A DNA stretch of 64,000 nucleotides from Trematomus loennbergii (lineage: Eukaryota; Chordata; Actinopteri; Perciformes; Nototheniidae), in assembly GCA_012861695.1 (NCBI GenBank), contig JAAOOA010000127.1, positions 19,614,255 to 19,678,254 of the forward strand, read 5' to 3'. Shown piece by piece: positions 1 to 18,400 of this stretch. The translations under genes and the position numbers were made by a program. Under the pieces are notes generated by a model that did no database searches, was not told where the DNA came from, and saw nothing but the letters and a program-made list of their open reading frames with translations. The stretch's first letter is position 1; each line of letters begins with the position of its first letter.

Positions 1-575
1 TACTCAGACTATAAGAAATCTAGGTAAGATACAACATTTCTAAAATGCTTGATTTACTTTCAACTGAAATGATGGTGCCTCACACAAAAGTGTTCTGATG
101 TGCTCAGAAGACAACAATGATATGTCCAAAAATTGCTAGTTTAAAACAAACATCAGTCCTGAATGATCATGAGTACCACAAATGTGTTTCATTTGCATGA
201 TGTTTAACCTTTTAAATTAAAATGTTTTATTAAACTACGCCACACAATAATATAATTATTCTATGTATACTGAGTGGGTGCTAGATGTATTTTATTCTCA
301 CAGTCTGGAAAATGATTAGCAACAACATTATTTAAATACATTACGATTTTAATGGGTTATCCCTTCTTAAAGATGTATTAAAAGTGTAATAATGCTAGCA
401 GGAGTCATCGAGCACATGGTAATTGTTGATTCTTCTTTTAGTCAGGCCATGTTAGGTGAGACAGTTTTACAGGTATATTCTGCTTTATCCTTGTAAACAC
501 AGGAAGTAATAAGAACATTAGCCAGATAAGACCATGAATCTAGGTTTCTCTGTACACAGAGAGCGGGGGTCTCAC
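1..575. other. hps5 intron, no further feature seen
   Basis: AT-rich sequence 3' of the ninth coding exon. No ORF or domain matching the next part of HPS5 is visible, so this is taken as intron. Confidence 0.6.
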
Positions 576-3500
576 CCTGCTGCTGGTGACTGTGTGCTGG
601 AACATACAGCAGACCCCAGCCGCCAGAGGCCAGGACTCCCTGCGCAGCAGACGCTCCACACAGCGCTCAGCAGACAGCAGCGAGAGGTGGGACAGACGCC
701 CGCTGCCATGGAGACAGAAGAGCTCGTTGCGGTAGACTGCAATATTAACCAAGTCTGCAAAATAAAAAAAACAGGATGGATCAATTCACTCTAAAGTAAA
801 GACAGGAACAAAAGGTCAGTATAATCAATGTTTAAATTGTTCAACATTTTCAACCTTTACTTTTTTATATACACCTTTATTGAGCAAGGACCATGCATTA
901 AAATACATAAATCTAAAAAAGAGAAGAGATGTTATATGCCAGATAAAGCTAAAAGCTAAAAGCTCATTTCCATCTGCATAACAATCAACCAACGTTAAAA
1001 ACATCTCATAATGCTGATCACACTAACAAATAAAACAGATCTAATACGGATCTAATAATGACTTTTGGTCCTACTTCCACACAACACAACATTTGCTTCA
1101 CCACTCCAAAGGATTGTTGGTGGTATTTGAGGAGGAAGCAGGATAAGCACACCTTTGACTTCAGTCCACAGAAGCACTTGTCCGTTCTGAGGTGTGAAGA
1201 TATAAATTGCAGAGTCAGTCCAGGTCAGCAAGTTCTGGTCTCTATAAATAAAAGTGAGTGAATAAACAATAATGGGAGGGTTTTCTTTTTGATGTCGTCT
1301 AGTGTAATCAACGCACTTGCTTAATCAATACTGTGCATATGATAAAACAAGTGATCGACAAGCCTAAAAACTAAGATAGGAAATATATAAATAATATTAC
1401 CCAAAGTAAAGTAGTTTAGTGAAGGCGATTGACTGCGGGCTCTTCTGTGCTGGGTTGTAATGTGGCTCATCTCTGCAGGAATGTAAGACAGTTAGTTGTT
1501 TGGCCAATCAAAGAAGAACATTTTAAAGCAGGAACAATCATTACCTGTAGGTGATGAGAGGGAGAGGAGGACAGGCCAGGGGCTGTTTGAACTGATGGGT
1601 GCTCAGAACCTCTCCATTGAAGCTGGCCTCCCATATTCGAGACCCCGGCCGGGCGGAGTACAGCAGGGGGGGCTGTCCAACCAATAAGCCTCTGTTCTGA
1701 GGGTAGAAACACGCTCCATACTCTCCATCACGCTCCTTATATCCAACACGCCAAAACTTCTCCCTGAAAGCAAGAGATAATAGAAAAAAGAACACACAGG
1801 AATTCCTTTCAGGAGTTAACAAAATGATGAACATTGGCAACATTTTGCCAGAGCCCAATCTTAAGCCTGCCACTAATCTTTGATATAAAATACATTACGA
1901 ATACATTTTAGAAAATAGTACTAATGTCTATCCGAATATCTTACTTATATTTTAATATGTATTGTTTTCCCCGAAATCCAGATATATTTAGTTTAATATG
2001 ATATAATACTGAAAAAAGCAAGACGTCTCCATATTTGAGAGCCTGAAAGAGCATTTTTTGCTATTTTTGCATTAAAAGGAAAACCTTGGTTGAGGGTCTT
2101 TTCCACTAAATAGACGCAGCTGTGGTGGTCCTCACCTATCTGTGTCACAGAGGTAGCAGCGGCTCAAGGAAGACACCAGCAGGCGGCCATCTTGGTAGCC
2201 GAGCTGAACCACTCTGGAGTCCACAGTGGTGACGGTCTGAACAGGGAAGATAACGAATGTTGACCCCTAGACACAAAGAAAACAATATCAAACATTTATG
2301 GTATCTGTATAAATCAGAACATGTTAAAACACAGTTTTAATCAAATTCATTTTGACCTTACAACACAATATTACAGAACAACCACTAGAATAGTATAATA
2401 CTAATAAGAACCTTATCGTTTACTGAAACTGTGCAGAAATACTGACTTTATTAGAAGAAATGTTCAATGTTTTGAAATGTTGATTTAGAATCATAATCAG
2501 AAACAGGTTTATTACCAGGTAGGTTGACACGTACGAGGAATTTGACTCGGTGTCGTGGTGCATACATAAAAGTAAGACAAGAATTAAAAACACAGGTAGA
2601 AAAATATTAAAAATAATAAAAAATATAGTAAAATATAACAGTATTTACATTGCAATGGAATGGAATAAGAAGGAATAAAATATGGAATAAAAATCGGCAG
2701 TAATACAAAATATTGTTGTACATTGTGTGCATTAATGTAATGCATAGAGTCTGCGTTGTGGCTGAGAGTTTGCATGTCAACATTAAGAATGATGATTTGA
2801 CCTATTCGGTACAGCCTTAAGCCATTCACACACAAACAGTTGTTGTGAATCAGCAGCCACTAATACCTTGCCCAGCTTGGAGGATCCCGCACGCAGAAAG
2901 GACACCTTGCCTCCCGTGTCCCCGACGAACACTCTGAGTGTGCTTGTGTCCCAGCAGAGTGACGTGATGGTCTGGCCTCTGTGCTCCCAGGAGACACTCA
3001 CTCTCTCCGGACGACCCCTCCGCTCCAGCTGCAGCTCCCACACCACCACCAGACCCTGACTGCAGCAGAGACACACACTGAGAACAATACAGGCGACACC
3101 AGACACAGAGATACAGTACTGTATGTGAGAGATATCTTTATTTCATGGATAGACTCTAACCTTGTTGCAACCGCGATAAAGTCTTCATCATGAGGGCAAC
3201 ACGCCACCTGAGTAATAGATCCCTCCTGAAGAAGAATGCACCAAGGGTTAGGAGTTAAAAGAAATACAATTAAACTAACATTGTATTTTCTTTTTGTGTA
3301 GCTGTGACAGAAAAAGAGTGAACTCTGGGTCACATATTACCTTGTGGGTGAGGATGAGCCTTTGTTTCCAGCCCTCCTTCTGGATCAGGTGCAACCCTCC
3401 TGCTGATGTTCCTAATGCGAGCCACTTCCTTGAGACTGCCAAACAGGTACACTGAAACAAAGAGTACATAGAGTTTAATTTTCTACATTGATGAATGTGC

Positions 3501-3968
3501 AATTTATTGGTGATAAGTCGTTGTGATTTGCATCATTAGTGTAGTCACTTCTCAAAAACCAATCTGACGTTTTCAATCCTCTAAATATTCTTCTGCCCTC
3601 AAGGTCTGTTAAGGGATGTTGGGTTTTTAATGTATGATAATGAATAATAAACCACTATAAATCAATTATAAAAAGGTAAACCCAAAAAAGTGTATCCCTA
3701 CAAATATATTAAGAACTCCATACTTGTTTAGGAGAAGGAAAGAGACTGTTTCAGATGCCATTCAGTATTGGCAGATACTCAAGGTTGTGGTATAAGAGCC
3801 GTTAATATTGATTATGTGTGATTTTACCATAAATCTCAGACATGTGATGGTAAAACCTACCTTTAGCCTGCCAGAGTCTAAACGGAGAGCAGACAGAAGC
3901 GGATCGAGGCAGTCAAACTCTGCCAGGACATGACTGTGGTTCTCTGGCACAACTGGTATCAGAGGCAT
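576..3968 (-). CDS. hps5: HPS5, BLOC-2 complex subunit, 5' part (389 residues), continues past left edge
   Basis: HPS5 is a subunit of BLOC-2, which routes cargo to lysosome-related organelles such as melanosomes. Coding exons read on the minus strand are 3968-3861, 3451-3341, 3225-3161, 3059-2867, 2266-2136, 1763-1545, 1472-1401, 1241-1153 and 754-576. All have GT-AG borders and the summed phases close exactly to 389 codons. The start ATG lies just after an acceptor and opens [18 protein letters not shown], close to the vertebrate HPS5 N-terminus. Diagnostic pieces are [47 protein letters not shown] and [13 protein letters not shown], which form the WD40-type beta-propeller of the family. 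No frame breaks are seen. The C-terminal two thirds lie beyond position 1. Family identity is recalled from the conserved protein and is very secure. Confidence 0.95.
2483..2575 (-). repeat. Dispersed non-LTR element tail in hps5 intron
   Basis: It begins with a TCAGA-type repeat and reads through a segment related, in reverse orientation, to one at about 6070-6130 (shared pieces include GTAGGTTGACA/TGTAAACCTAC, AGGAATTTG/AAATTCC and the terminal TCTGATTCTGATT). Two copies in opposite orientation around one gene indicate a dispersed retroelement tail, probably L2-like. Confidence 0.5.
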
Positions 3969-4789
3969 CTTCACTGCTGATCCTTTACAACTGGGAGACA
4001 ATAAGTATGACAAATGTGAGCTGCTTCACATCATATGACTTTCAGCGGTGCACCTACTTTCTCAAATTGACCAGTCATGACTTCACTTTACACCGTCTCC
4101 ATTCTGGTAAAAACACGTTATCATCTCTAGTGCAGCAAAACTGTTGTTCAAATATCTGCTGTCCTGGAAGTCTCAGTTTTTTAAAGAATTGTTTTTTACC
4201 AGGGCGCCATTCAGCTCAAAATCCAACACAATGTAGTTTGGCTTTGATTTACTTTTAAATCCAACATATGAGGAAGCAGAACAAAAACTGCAGATCATTT
4301 GAATAACTGTAAAAACCATCAGTGTGTTTTCTACATTTAAAAAAACACTTAGAAAACAAAAGGACAGAACATAATTGCTCCAGAGCATTTATGTTGACAA
4401 ATATTTCAAAAGAAGGTGAGAAGAAACAGTCACCTCTGAACTCTGTCTCTGTATTTGTTAACACTCTAATGTCTACTACAGGAAGGTATGTAGGGTTACA
4501 GACGTGCTGATCAGACCTAAGGAAATGACTATGCTTGGATGCTCAAAATGACTATACGAAAGACAAAAGTAGCAGATACAACACAAACCATCTCCATGTA
4601 AACGGGGTCTTAATCAGAGACAGAGATGTTGTTAACTGTATTGCTTCTTTTGCTCGAATTAGGGATCTGAGTACCTAATCCAACACTGATTAGAAGTAGC
4701 CTACAAATCAAATTCTATAGTAAAAACCCAAGGAAAGTACCTTTAATGTGTTAACTATAACGGTAAACAAATGTTTACTTACTTAGAAC

Positions 4790-5290
4790 TACCAGAGTGT
4801 AGAAATACTCTTTTACAAGTCAAAGTCCTGCAATCAAATCGTTAAAGTACAAAAGTATTGGTATCAAAATATACTTAAAGTTCCAAAAGTAAAAGTACTC
4901 ATAGTGCAGACCAGCCCATTTCAGAATAACATAATATAATATATATTATATGTTTTGATGATAAATATTGATGCATTAAAGTGTTATCAAAGCTGGTAAA
5001 GGTGCAGCTAGTTTTAATGACTTTGTATACTGCAGGGTAACTTGTGAATTTTGCTCCAGATGTAACTAAAGTCTTATTTAAGGGTTGATTATATTTCACA
5101 TATTTAATACAAATCAGCAAAGTAATTACATTTTATTAAATGAATGTAATGGAGTAAAAGTACACAATTTACCTCTGAATTGTAGTGGGGTAGAGGTAGA
5201 AAGTAGCAAAACATTGAAATACTCAAGTAAAGTCCAAGTCCCTCAAAAGTGTACTACTTAAGTACATCTACTTTCTACTAACCCTTACTT
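4790..5290. mobile_element. Non-autonomous DNA transposon fragment (teleost AAGTACTTACTC-type repeat)
   Basis: The stretch is full of AAGTAAAAGTACT and ACTCAAGTAAAGT words, as in a very common teleost non-autonomous transposon whose ends read GTGGAAAGTAACT. Related fragments occur at 6330-6425 and 14025-14260. It lies in the first hps5 intron. Family naming is from memory of the repeat type; borders are approximate. Confidence 0.5.
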
Positions 5291-5684
5291 TAATCCAGTA
5301 TACCTTAGTTTAGTGAGTGAAACTAACTAAGTCAATCACTGTCGGGCTCCTTATGGTTAGTTGTTAATGAAATGTCTACAATTGATTCAGTTGCTTTCTG
5401 AAACTAAAAGGGGCGTCTGTCTGCCATGCATCACGAGACATGTCTGCTGACACTGATGCTAACGTTACCATCAAACTAATGGACCCAGAAAGACATAACA
5501 CAATATTATAAGAACGACATGGCTTTGTTAGGTATAAATAAAGGTTTCTTCAAAGTAAGATACATCTGAAGACTGTTCAGTGCGCTAACTCGCCTCTGTA
5601 TTTACAATAACAAGTTAGCAAACATGCTAGCTGGCTAAGATAGTGATGTAGGGACCACGTATGGTTTTGTCATTAAAAACTCAC

Positions 5685-5890
5685 CAAATGTCAGAAGAAA
5701 CAGCAGTGTTTCCGTCTACAGATCCACACCAAAACCCCGTCACATCGCTGGGTTTCTTCACTTTTTTCTGTGGAAAGACAGCGGTGAGTCTCACGCCTGT
5801 GTGTCCGCAGCCAGGCGACCTGTCCAGGCTCAGCTGGTGACTTCCTGCTGGAGGCTTTATCACAACCAGTGATCACTTTCACTCCATTGA
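5685..5890 (-). other. hps5: Candidate non-coding first exon (5' UTR) of hps5
   Basis: The hps5 start codon sits immediately downstream of a splice acceptor, so a separate 5' UTR exon is expected upstream. A good donor (TTTG then GTGAG) ends an exon at 5685, preceded by about 200 bp of moderately GC-rich sequence. The exon start is a guess. The intervening intron (3969-5684) holds dispersed repeats. Confidence 0.45.
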
Positions 5891-6069
5891 AAGTGAAAGT
5901 CATATTTTTTTTTAACTAAAATAAGCAGTATTTTATCCCTTTCGGTATTTGTACGGGTATATAGTTCATGTAAATATAGTTATAATCGTTTTATTTTGTT
6001 GGTACTTTTCTTACAATTTATCTTTCTTTACATAAACATAGTTCTATGTTAAAGTATGCACCACGTACA

Positions 6070-6130
6070 CCAAGGCAAATTCCTGTGTAAACCTACTTGG
6101 CAATAGACCCGTTTCTGATTCTGATTTAAT
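6070..6130 (+). repeat. Dispersed non-LTR element tail, opposite copy to 2483-2575
   Basis: AAATTCCTGTGTAAACCTAC followed by GGCAATAGACC and TTTCTGATTCTGATT matches the reverse complement of the repeat at 2483-2575. The short terminal repeat of TCTGAT is typical of L2-type LINE/SINE tails in fish. Confidence 0.5.
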
Positions 6131-6174
6131 TTTACATTCTGTTTTTAGCTCATATTATTCTTTTTACTCATATA

Positions 6175-6300
6175 TATATATTTCTTTATTGAACAAGGAC
6201 CATGCATACAAATCCATTAATCTCAAAAAGATCTTCTTGTGCACAATGTCCCGTTGCTTTATACCATATCAGCATATTTGTGTTTTTGATGTACAAAGTA
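6175..6300. repeat. Dispersed repeat, second copy of the 850-960 sequence
   Basis: The run CTTTATTGAACAAGGACCATG is nearly identical to one at about 870-895, and similarity continues for several dozen bases (AAATCCATTAATCTCAAAAAG versus AAATACATAAATCTAAAAAAG). The family is not recognised. Confidence 0.5.
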
Positions 6301-6329
6301 ACTACTAACCGTGAGTGTTAAAATAAATC

Positions 6330-6425
6330 TAGAGTAAAACATTGAATAGAAATACTCAAGTACAAATATGTCAAAAAAAATATGACTTAAGTAAATGTAC
6401 TGAGTTACTTTCCACCACTGGTCAC
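6330..6425. mobile_element. Terminal fragment of teleost AAGTACTTACTC-type element
   Basis: Contains TACTCAAGTACAAAT and ends ACTGAGTTACTTTCCACCACTG, the expected terminus of the same element family seen at 4790-5290. It lies between hps5 and gtf2h1. Confidence 0.55.
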
Positions 6426-6580
6426 AATGAAACAATCTCCATACTCTCTAAAAGCAGCTAAAGCTACACATTTAGAAAAATAAATCTCTACCTGTTATGT
6501 AGTTTAGAAAATAACTGAGGCAGACTCTGATAAATGAAATACTGTAGTTTCAAAAGACAGTCGAATGATCACATTCTCAC

Positions 6581-6586
6581 TTTATT
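6581..6586 (-). promoter_or_regulatory. gtf2h1: Candidate poly(A) signal of gtf2h1
   Basis: AATAAA on the minus strand about 590 bases downstream of the gtf2h1 stop codon. It would give a 3' UTR of roughly 0.6 kb ending about 0.7 kb before the hps5 first exon. Confidence 0.45.
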
Positions 6587-7174
6587 TCAGTGACATTTTC
6601 GTCTTCAGTGCAGACAGAAGGTGCAGACATTACAAACCAGTGACAGTGTGATTAGAGCCACAAACAAGCACACACACTAATGCACTCAGTGTGAAATGTC
6701 ATCACATTATTGCTATACTCACTTTGTTCCACAAGTTAAACCAGTGCTCAGATTTGCTCCTTGTTTGTCTCTTTCTCTGCCCTGTGCACAGATGAAACTC
6801 ATTTTGGCAGTCGTCTGCTTGCATTTCACACATCAGCCTGTCGTCCTGAGTTCCTTTATGATTCTCCATTTGAAATTTGGTCACATTACACCACTACTAA
6901 AGTCCCATTTAACCGATACCGGCACCAATCTCTCAACCATTGAGAGAACAAAAAAAAGAAACTAATTACAGTCATTTGTGACTGAGTGGCAGTTAGTCTT
7001 TGAAGAATAGTCTGGGATGTAGCAGCATCCATGTATATCCTCATGTAGCCCCTGTGGATCTCGTCCAATCAGGCTGTGATCTGCGGTCTTTGCAGCAGTC
7101 GCGAGAACCTTCCTCGTCATTTGTCGATATTCTATAATGTCTTTAATGTCCTCTCTTTGACAAATTATCAGACC

Positions 7175-12546
<5,372 letters not shown>

Positions 12547-13037
12547 GACTCAAACTGAAAAAGGCATTGATTTTATATAAGCATGGCAAGGCAAGTATAA
12601 CATAATAAAACAAACTAAAACTGAATAAGACGTGTAAAATACAACAATAAATACATTAACAAGGATATCCTTCATGATTTCAAAAATAATCTCACAGATG
12701 TAAAGATGAACAGGGCATCATAAAGACAGTGCACTAGTCGATATGGGACCTGCAGTCACAAATTGAACATTAGCAACATTAACGGTAAAGAGATCATAAC
12801 GTTATATATGAACCACTTTGTATAAGCATCAACTTCTTAGCGTATTTCACTACATGTCCCAAATAAATGTCATGCTTCCTGTAATGCTTTTATCCTCCGC
12901 TCGACAACACAAGCAAGCAATGGTTGGGTTTTATTGTATTATTTATCACATCATAGCTAAGCGGTGTTACGTTAGCTAACCTTAATAATCAAGAAGAGAA
13001 AAGCCTGAGGGGGAAGTCAGTAATAAACTTATTTTAC

Positions 13038-13210
13038 CTCAAAATAAGTCGATACTGCGATGGATACCTCGCTTTTCCTCAACACATAATCCAAACTAAT
13101 GTATTACTTGGTATAAAAATTACGCATTTAGTTATTTCTAACAGTATTTGACTACTCTAACAATGAGCGTCCTGACTTCAGCATCGACATGACTGCCAGG
13201 CGGCGTGTTA
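13038..13210 (-). other. gtf2h1: Candidate non-coding first exon and promoter region of gtf2h1
   Basis: The gtf2h1 ATG at 12546 follows an acceptor-like tract, so an upstream 5' UTR exon is likely. A donor (TGAG then GTAAAA) is visible ending at 13038, with sequence up to about 13.2 kb less AT-rich than its surroundings. No TATA box is evident, as expected for a housekeeping gene. The exon start cannot be fixed. Confidence 0.4.
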
Positions 13211-14024
13211 CACTGAAAAGAGTCCGGCTGGATAACGCTATAAGGGATCCGTTCCAGCCGGAGCCCGCTTAACACCTATATATTTGTTTCCCAAAATGTA
13301 TTCAAAAGACATATTATATATCAGGGGTAGACATATAACGTAATACCAAATTACATAGAATAAATAAGTGGAAAAAAGAAAAATAGAGTTACATACAATT
13401 ATTAATATAATTCGTTTTTCACAATTAGTGGTACTATATTGTTTAAATCTTTGGTAAAAAATGTTCAAAATTAGGTTTTATAGTCTAGAACCTCTTTTTA
13501 AGAATATGAAATGTCCCTAAAAATAAAATTAACTGTACAAAAATAACTAAATCCACGTCCAAACTATCACCTTTGTGGTATGTAAAACTGTCTCTATCCT
13601 CTACTATTACAAATGTGAATTTTATTTACGAGTATATTTAACTTTTTTAAATGGCACATTTTATTTGAATTTGTCACATAATGATTTGGTTAATATAATA
13701 TGCATGACATATTGATACGCATGTAATCATTATTTCTATTCAGTTGTAATATAAATAAAAAGGTCCTATTGACTTTGCATTTCTCAATTGTATATTGATA
13801 CATTTTTTTATTTTTATACATACTTTTTATTTCTAACGCAACTTTTATTATAGTTTACAAATTCCTTTGATTATTTACTTTGTCGAATAGACACAAAAGT
13901 ATAGATATTAATTAAGTAGGTTACTCTATTATTTTCAATGATGGACACGTACAGTCTTACTCAGATCTTTGAGTGAGTTTAACATCCGCCCGGTGTTAGA
14001 AATAGTGATATTTAGTAATATCAG

Positions 14025-14260
14025 TGGTGAAAAGAATACTCAGACCTTTTAAAAGGGTAGTAAATATTCACCTATAGGTAAAAGTACAAAAGTATTCATC
14101 AAAAATATAGTTAAAGTGCCAAAAGTAGAAAGACATATTATGCTGCTATATCCCTTTTCAGAGTAATGCTTTTTATATTTATAAATGAGTTCAAGCTAAC
14201 ATCACTTTAATGTTTGAACTACGTTATAAATAAATCTGAATCTGCAAAGTAACTGAAGTT
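14025..14260. mobile_element. Fragment of teleost AAGTACTTACTC-type non-autonomous element
   Basis: Starts with CAGTGGTGAAAAGAATACTC and continues with AAAGTACAAAAGTATT and AAAGTGCCAAAAGTAGAAA, parallel to the copy at 4790-4900. Old and diverged. Confidence 0.5.
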
Positions 14261-14735
14261 GCCGCCGTGGAGGCATAACACATATTTGATTTGTGTGTTT
14301 GTATAGGTGACCAACTGTATATGTCTAAATATCAAATAATAAAGATTATATGTATTCAATGACGTATACAATAATATACCTTACATTATATTATGGTTCA
14401 CTGCTATAGCTAAAAGCAACATATTTCTATTGAAATGGAAAGACTCTTCCCAGTACCAAAATGCACCATTGAAACACGTTATTCATAATAATTCTGTCTA
14501 TAGAGTATTATACTGTCTATGTTCATACCTGATCTATAGTGTATTACATTTCTGTACTGCTGTGTGTAATGTTTCTACCTCCTTGTACTGTTCAAAGTGT
14601 AAATACTTAGGTATGTCTATATCTGACCGATGTCTATATTTATATTATACTAGACATCACTCTAACTTACTGCTTCTTTTGCATTTATGGTTAGAAGCTC
14701 ACTGCATTTCGTTGTCTAAATAGTACTTGTAGTTT

Positions 14736-14772
14736 GTGCAATGAGAATAAAGTTGAATCTAATCTAATCTAA
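14736..14772 (+). repeat. LINE/SINE 3' tail with GAATCTAATCTAAT microrepeat
   Basis: The run AATAAAGTTGAATCTAATC followed by more TCTAA units is the usual 3' end of a fish L2/CR1-type retroelement. Upstream sequence back to about 14.5 kb may belong to the same copy. Confidence 0.5.
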
Positions 14773-15423
14773 TAAAGCACTTTAAGACAAATCTACACCA
14801 AAAATAGCTAAAAGAACCACAAAAAAACCAAGACCTTATGATGATGAGTTTTAATGACACTGACAGCATTCAGTTTGCAGAAGTTTGACACATCAGATAT
14901 TGGATAAAGAATGTTGACATTCTTCACACTCTTTTCATTATACAGTAGTTTAATGGGTGATAAGATCATTTAAGGGTTATAAGATCTTTGCCGTTGCTGT
15001 TAGAAATAATTACTCAACTACTGTTAACTCTGAGGTCATTTAAAGTAAAAGAAAGAGAAACACCCTCTGAAGGAAACACCAAATGGAACAATTTGTATAA
15101 TGCAACAACCTCTTCAAAAGCTACAAGAGACACCAGGACACAAATATGTGCCGTCATCACGAGGCACTTTGGGGACCTGCCTGCCTGATAATAATAACGA
15201 AGTGATGACGAGCATTGTCAGAGTGAAAATAGAACATGTCTTTCTACTATTATTTGCTCTTACTTGGGACTGCAAAGTACAAAGAGGTGTGTCTTTACGC
15301 ATTGAGTCTTGACTCTGGTCGTTTTGGAGAGGATTTGTTTAAAGTTCATAAAAGTATATAAGTTAGATTTTCCCTTCAACTTGCTGAGCTTAGTTGTCGA
15401 TGTTGTCTCGCAACATGTTTACA

Positions 15424-18400
15424 TTAGCCTTTCATATCTTTACATTCAGTGATATTGCAACCACACTTTTCAACTGAAATATAGGTGTGCATTTCTTTTT
15501 GGCATTAGCGCAGGTCATCTCCACCTTCTTCTTGCTGGTGGACATTTCTTGACAGCACGTGCATGAATGCATCAAGCGGTTGCTTTCTGCAGAATACCTG
15601 AAAATGAAGATGTTTCAGACAGAATCAGTGTCAGGAACCTGCTGTTCAATGTAAACAAAAAATTCACATGAAGGTCAATAACTTGTAATACTGCCCTCTA
15701 TATACTGTGTGTCACCTTTTCTGCACTGTTAACCTCACTTTTATTATTTAACCATTTTTACCGTTGTGTATAAGATTACTATTTGTCATATTCTACATAA
15801 CATATTTTTAAGTGGTATTTTGTTGAATTATCATATTTTAATTTATTGTACTTGTTGTGCACTCCTGGGAGTTGAGTACAACATTTCACATTACATACTT
15901 GTATTTATGTGACAAATAAAAAATCTTGATTCTTAAAAACTTGATTTAGTGATTTAGTAAGTATGTTGTACTGAATAACTCTCAGGTCATTTAGTTTTAA
16001 ATCTCACATTGACGAGGACTCTCCACAGGATCCGGCACAGGCGGTGATTTCCACTGGTACCACCGACTTGCAGTCCTTCTTCTGCAGATATGTGGTGTTC
16101 CTGATCATTGCACAGTTGGATTGAGTAGTAACTGAAAATGACAGATAAACATGTTTTTCACCTACTGAACCCGGACTGTGAGTCTATTTTCTCTGGCTAA
16201 AGAAAGCTTTTATACAGAAGAGAAACATATGACATGAATAATGAGATAACTGATATGTGTGGGAAAAATGGAGTTCCCACTTAATAATTTAAAGATCATA
16301 CACAAAACAACTGTAGATGTTTTTTTATGAATCATTTACCACAGGTCTGCTCGGCACAGCAGTCGACCATGCGGTTCACCAACTCCTCGCCTTCCTCGCA
16401 GGCTGTTGTATTTTGAATGGTACATGTGCGCGGCTTACACTGAACACTCATAGTGTCCTTATCACAAGAACACTGCAGACAGCCACTCAGCCAATTGTCA
16501 CCAATCTGTTTGATAGATGAAGTTAGTGTTGTAAAAGTGATAAATACTCTGTGTTAATAATTTCATTTCAAACCTTTATTTATCCAGGTGTATCCCATTG
16601 AGATCATTGATCTCTTTTTCAAGGGAGACCTGTAATTATGATAATCTGTCACTTGTTGTTGCATTCACCTGTTTAGGTTGGCCATCTGGTCCAGTGCAAC
16701 CTTAAACAATAAAGATAATCAGTTTACTTGAACATTAATTCAAACAGAAAGAAATTGAATGTTCTTGACAACAGACAGAGCTCTTACAGGCGGAGACACA
16801 GATGTCAGAGGTTGAACTGAACAGAGTCATCCCCTCTGGGCAGAAACATCCCTCCATCATGTCATTACAACCATGGTTCTGTTTGTCATTTTGTCCTTCG
16901 CGTATATTCCTTTGTGTATACATCTTATTGTATCTAAAGTAAGAAGAAATTGATGGTGAAAAACAAAAAAAAACATGATCATTTCAGAAATTAATTAAGA
17001 AGGTATGTGTGTAACGCAGTGCAAACTGTAGAGATAGCAGTGTCGCTTTGCTACGTTGGGCAAAAGTGAAACATTTCAACAACTATTTGATTGATTGCCA
17101 GGAGATTTTGTATAGACATTCATGTACCCCTTAGGAAGAATCCTAATGACTTTGGTGATCCCCTGAATTTTCCTCTAGCGCCACAGTTTGTGGTTTGAAT
17201 GAAATGTCTCAAAACTATTACGTAGAATGCAGTGCCATTGAGTGCATCAGGATCGATTGTACTATCATCTATAGTGCCATCATCAAATCAATTTAATTCG
17301 TCAAATATTCATGTTTATAACAAATTACAGTGTCATCAGACTGAGCTTTAATTTGTGTTTAATGCAAATGAACATATGGTAGCGTGCTAAAACATTACTG
17401 CTTTGCATCAGCATGTTTGCATTGCTATTGTGAGCATGTAAGCATACTGATGTTAACATATGGTTTAGCCCAAATAATTGTTACATTACAATTCATGATG
17501 TTGATAAAAGAACTGAGCAATTACCTTGCATCGCAAGTAGGTTCAAAGGTTGGCCCATAAGGCTGGTAGACCTTATTCCCTGGACACTTAAATTCTAAAA
17601 CCACAGAAAATAAATTATGATTTTTAAATGATGAAACGTCTAAATATAACAATGTTAGTAAAATGAAACCTTACCACACTGTCCATTTGTAGCTTCCCTC
17701 CATGATGGGTATACACATTCTTGAGCACACATCGCAGCATACGACTCCAAACTGGAACAAGCAACTACTGTGCTGTTTGTTATGCAAGCATCATAATTAC
17801 AACCCTTATGAAATGGTTCTGGTGAGATTATTTTGTGGCATTTCTCAAACACCCTTAATGCAGAAATCACAAGAAAGTTGATTATTCAGAGTGATATTAA
17901 AGAATCAATTGTACTTATCTGTTGTTATTTTCTTTGGTGTAAACTCTTACTTGCTATTCAGAATTTCACAAATAGAATTATCAGTTTTGTTGCATGTTGG
18001 TGGGTTTGGTCCTGGGGTGGATTCTCACAATAGGGCTTTTTCTTATCTGGTACTTTCCACTCTCCCATCTGAGAGCATTCAGGATTAATTTTTCCATTTG
18101 GTAATCTGCAGTCGTTTTTCTTGTTATTGTCACAGGTACCTTTTGAAAGTAAATGATTAACATGACAGATAGTACAATATATCTAACACTGTAATCATAT
18201 CTTCATCTATGAATGTAACATGCAGTTTGGTTTGCTTTTTACTATGTTTATCAGCAATTTACAATCTTACCACACTGTCCCTCGGTGTTGTTGTGGAAAA
18301 TGGAAAATGGCAGGTCAACACTGAATATAAGTCCTTTATACATCACAACTGCTTCAATTTCCGGGATTTTCATAAGCAGCTCAATTGATGTACTTGTTAT

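Larger units (their letters stand above)
13211..15423. other. Intergenic region between gtf2h1 and the mucin 3' end
   Basis: About 2.2 kb of strongly AT-rich sequence with no credible exon. It holds a fragment of the AAGTACTTACTC-type element at 14025-14260 and a LINE-like 3' tail at about 14736-14772. A clear mucin poly(A) signal was not found. Confidence 0.6.

Noticed and set aside
534..794. Plus-strand ORF over the left-most hps5 exon
   Set aside because: It is the complement of a conserved HPS5 coding exon ([21 protein letters not shown]).
13238..13468. Minus-strand ORF of 76 codons upstream of gtf2h1
   Set aside because: Low-complexity Tyr/Ile-rich translation of AT-rich DNA with no recognisable motif.
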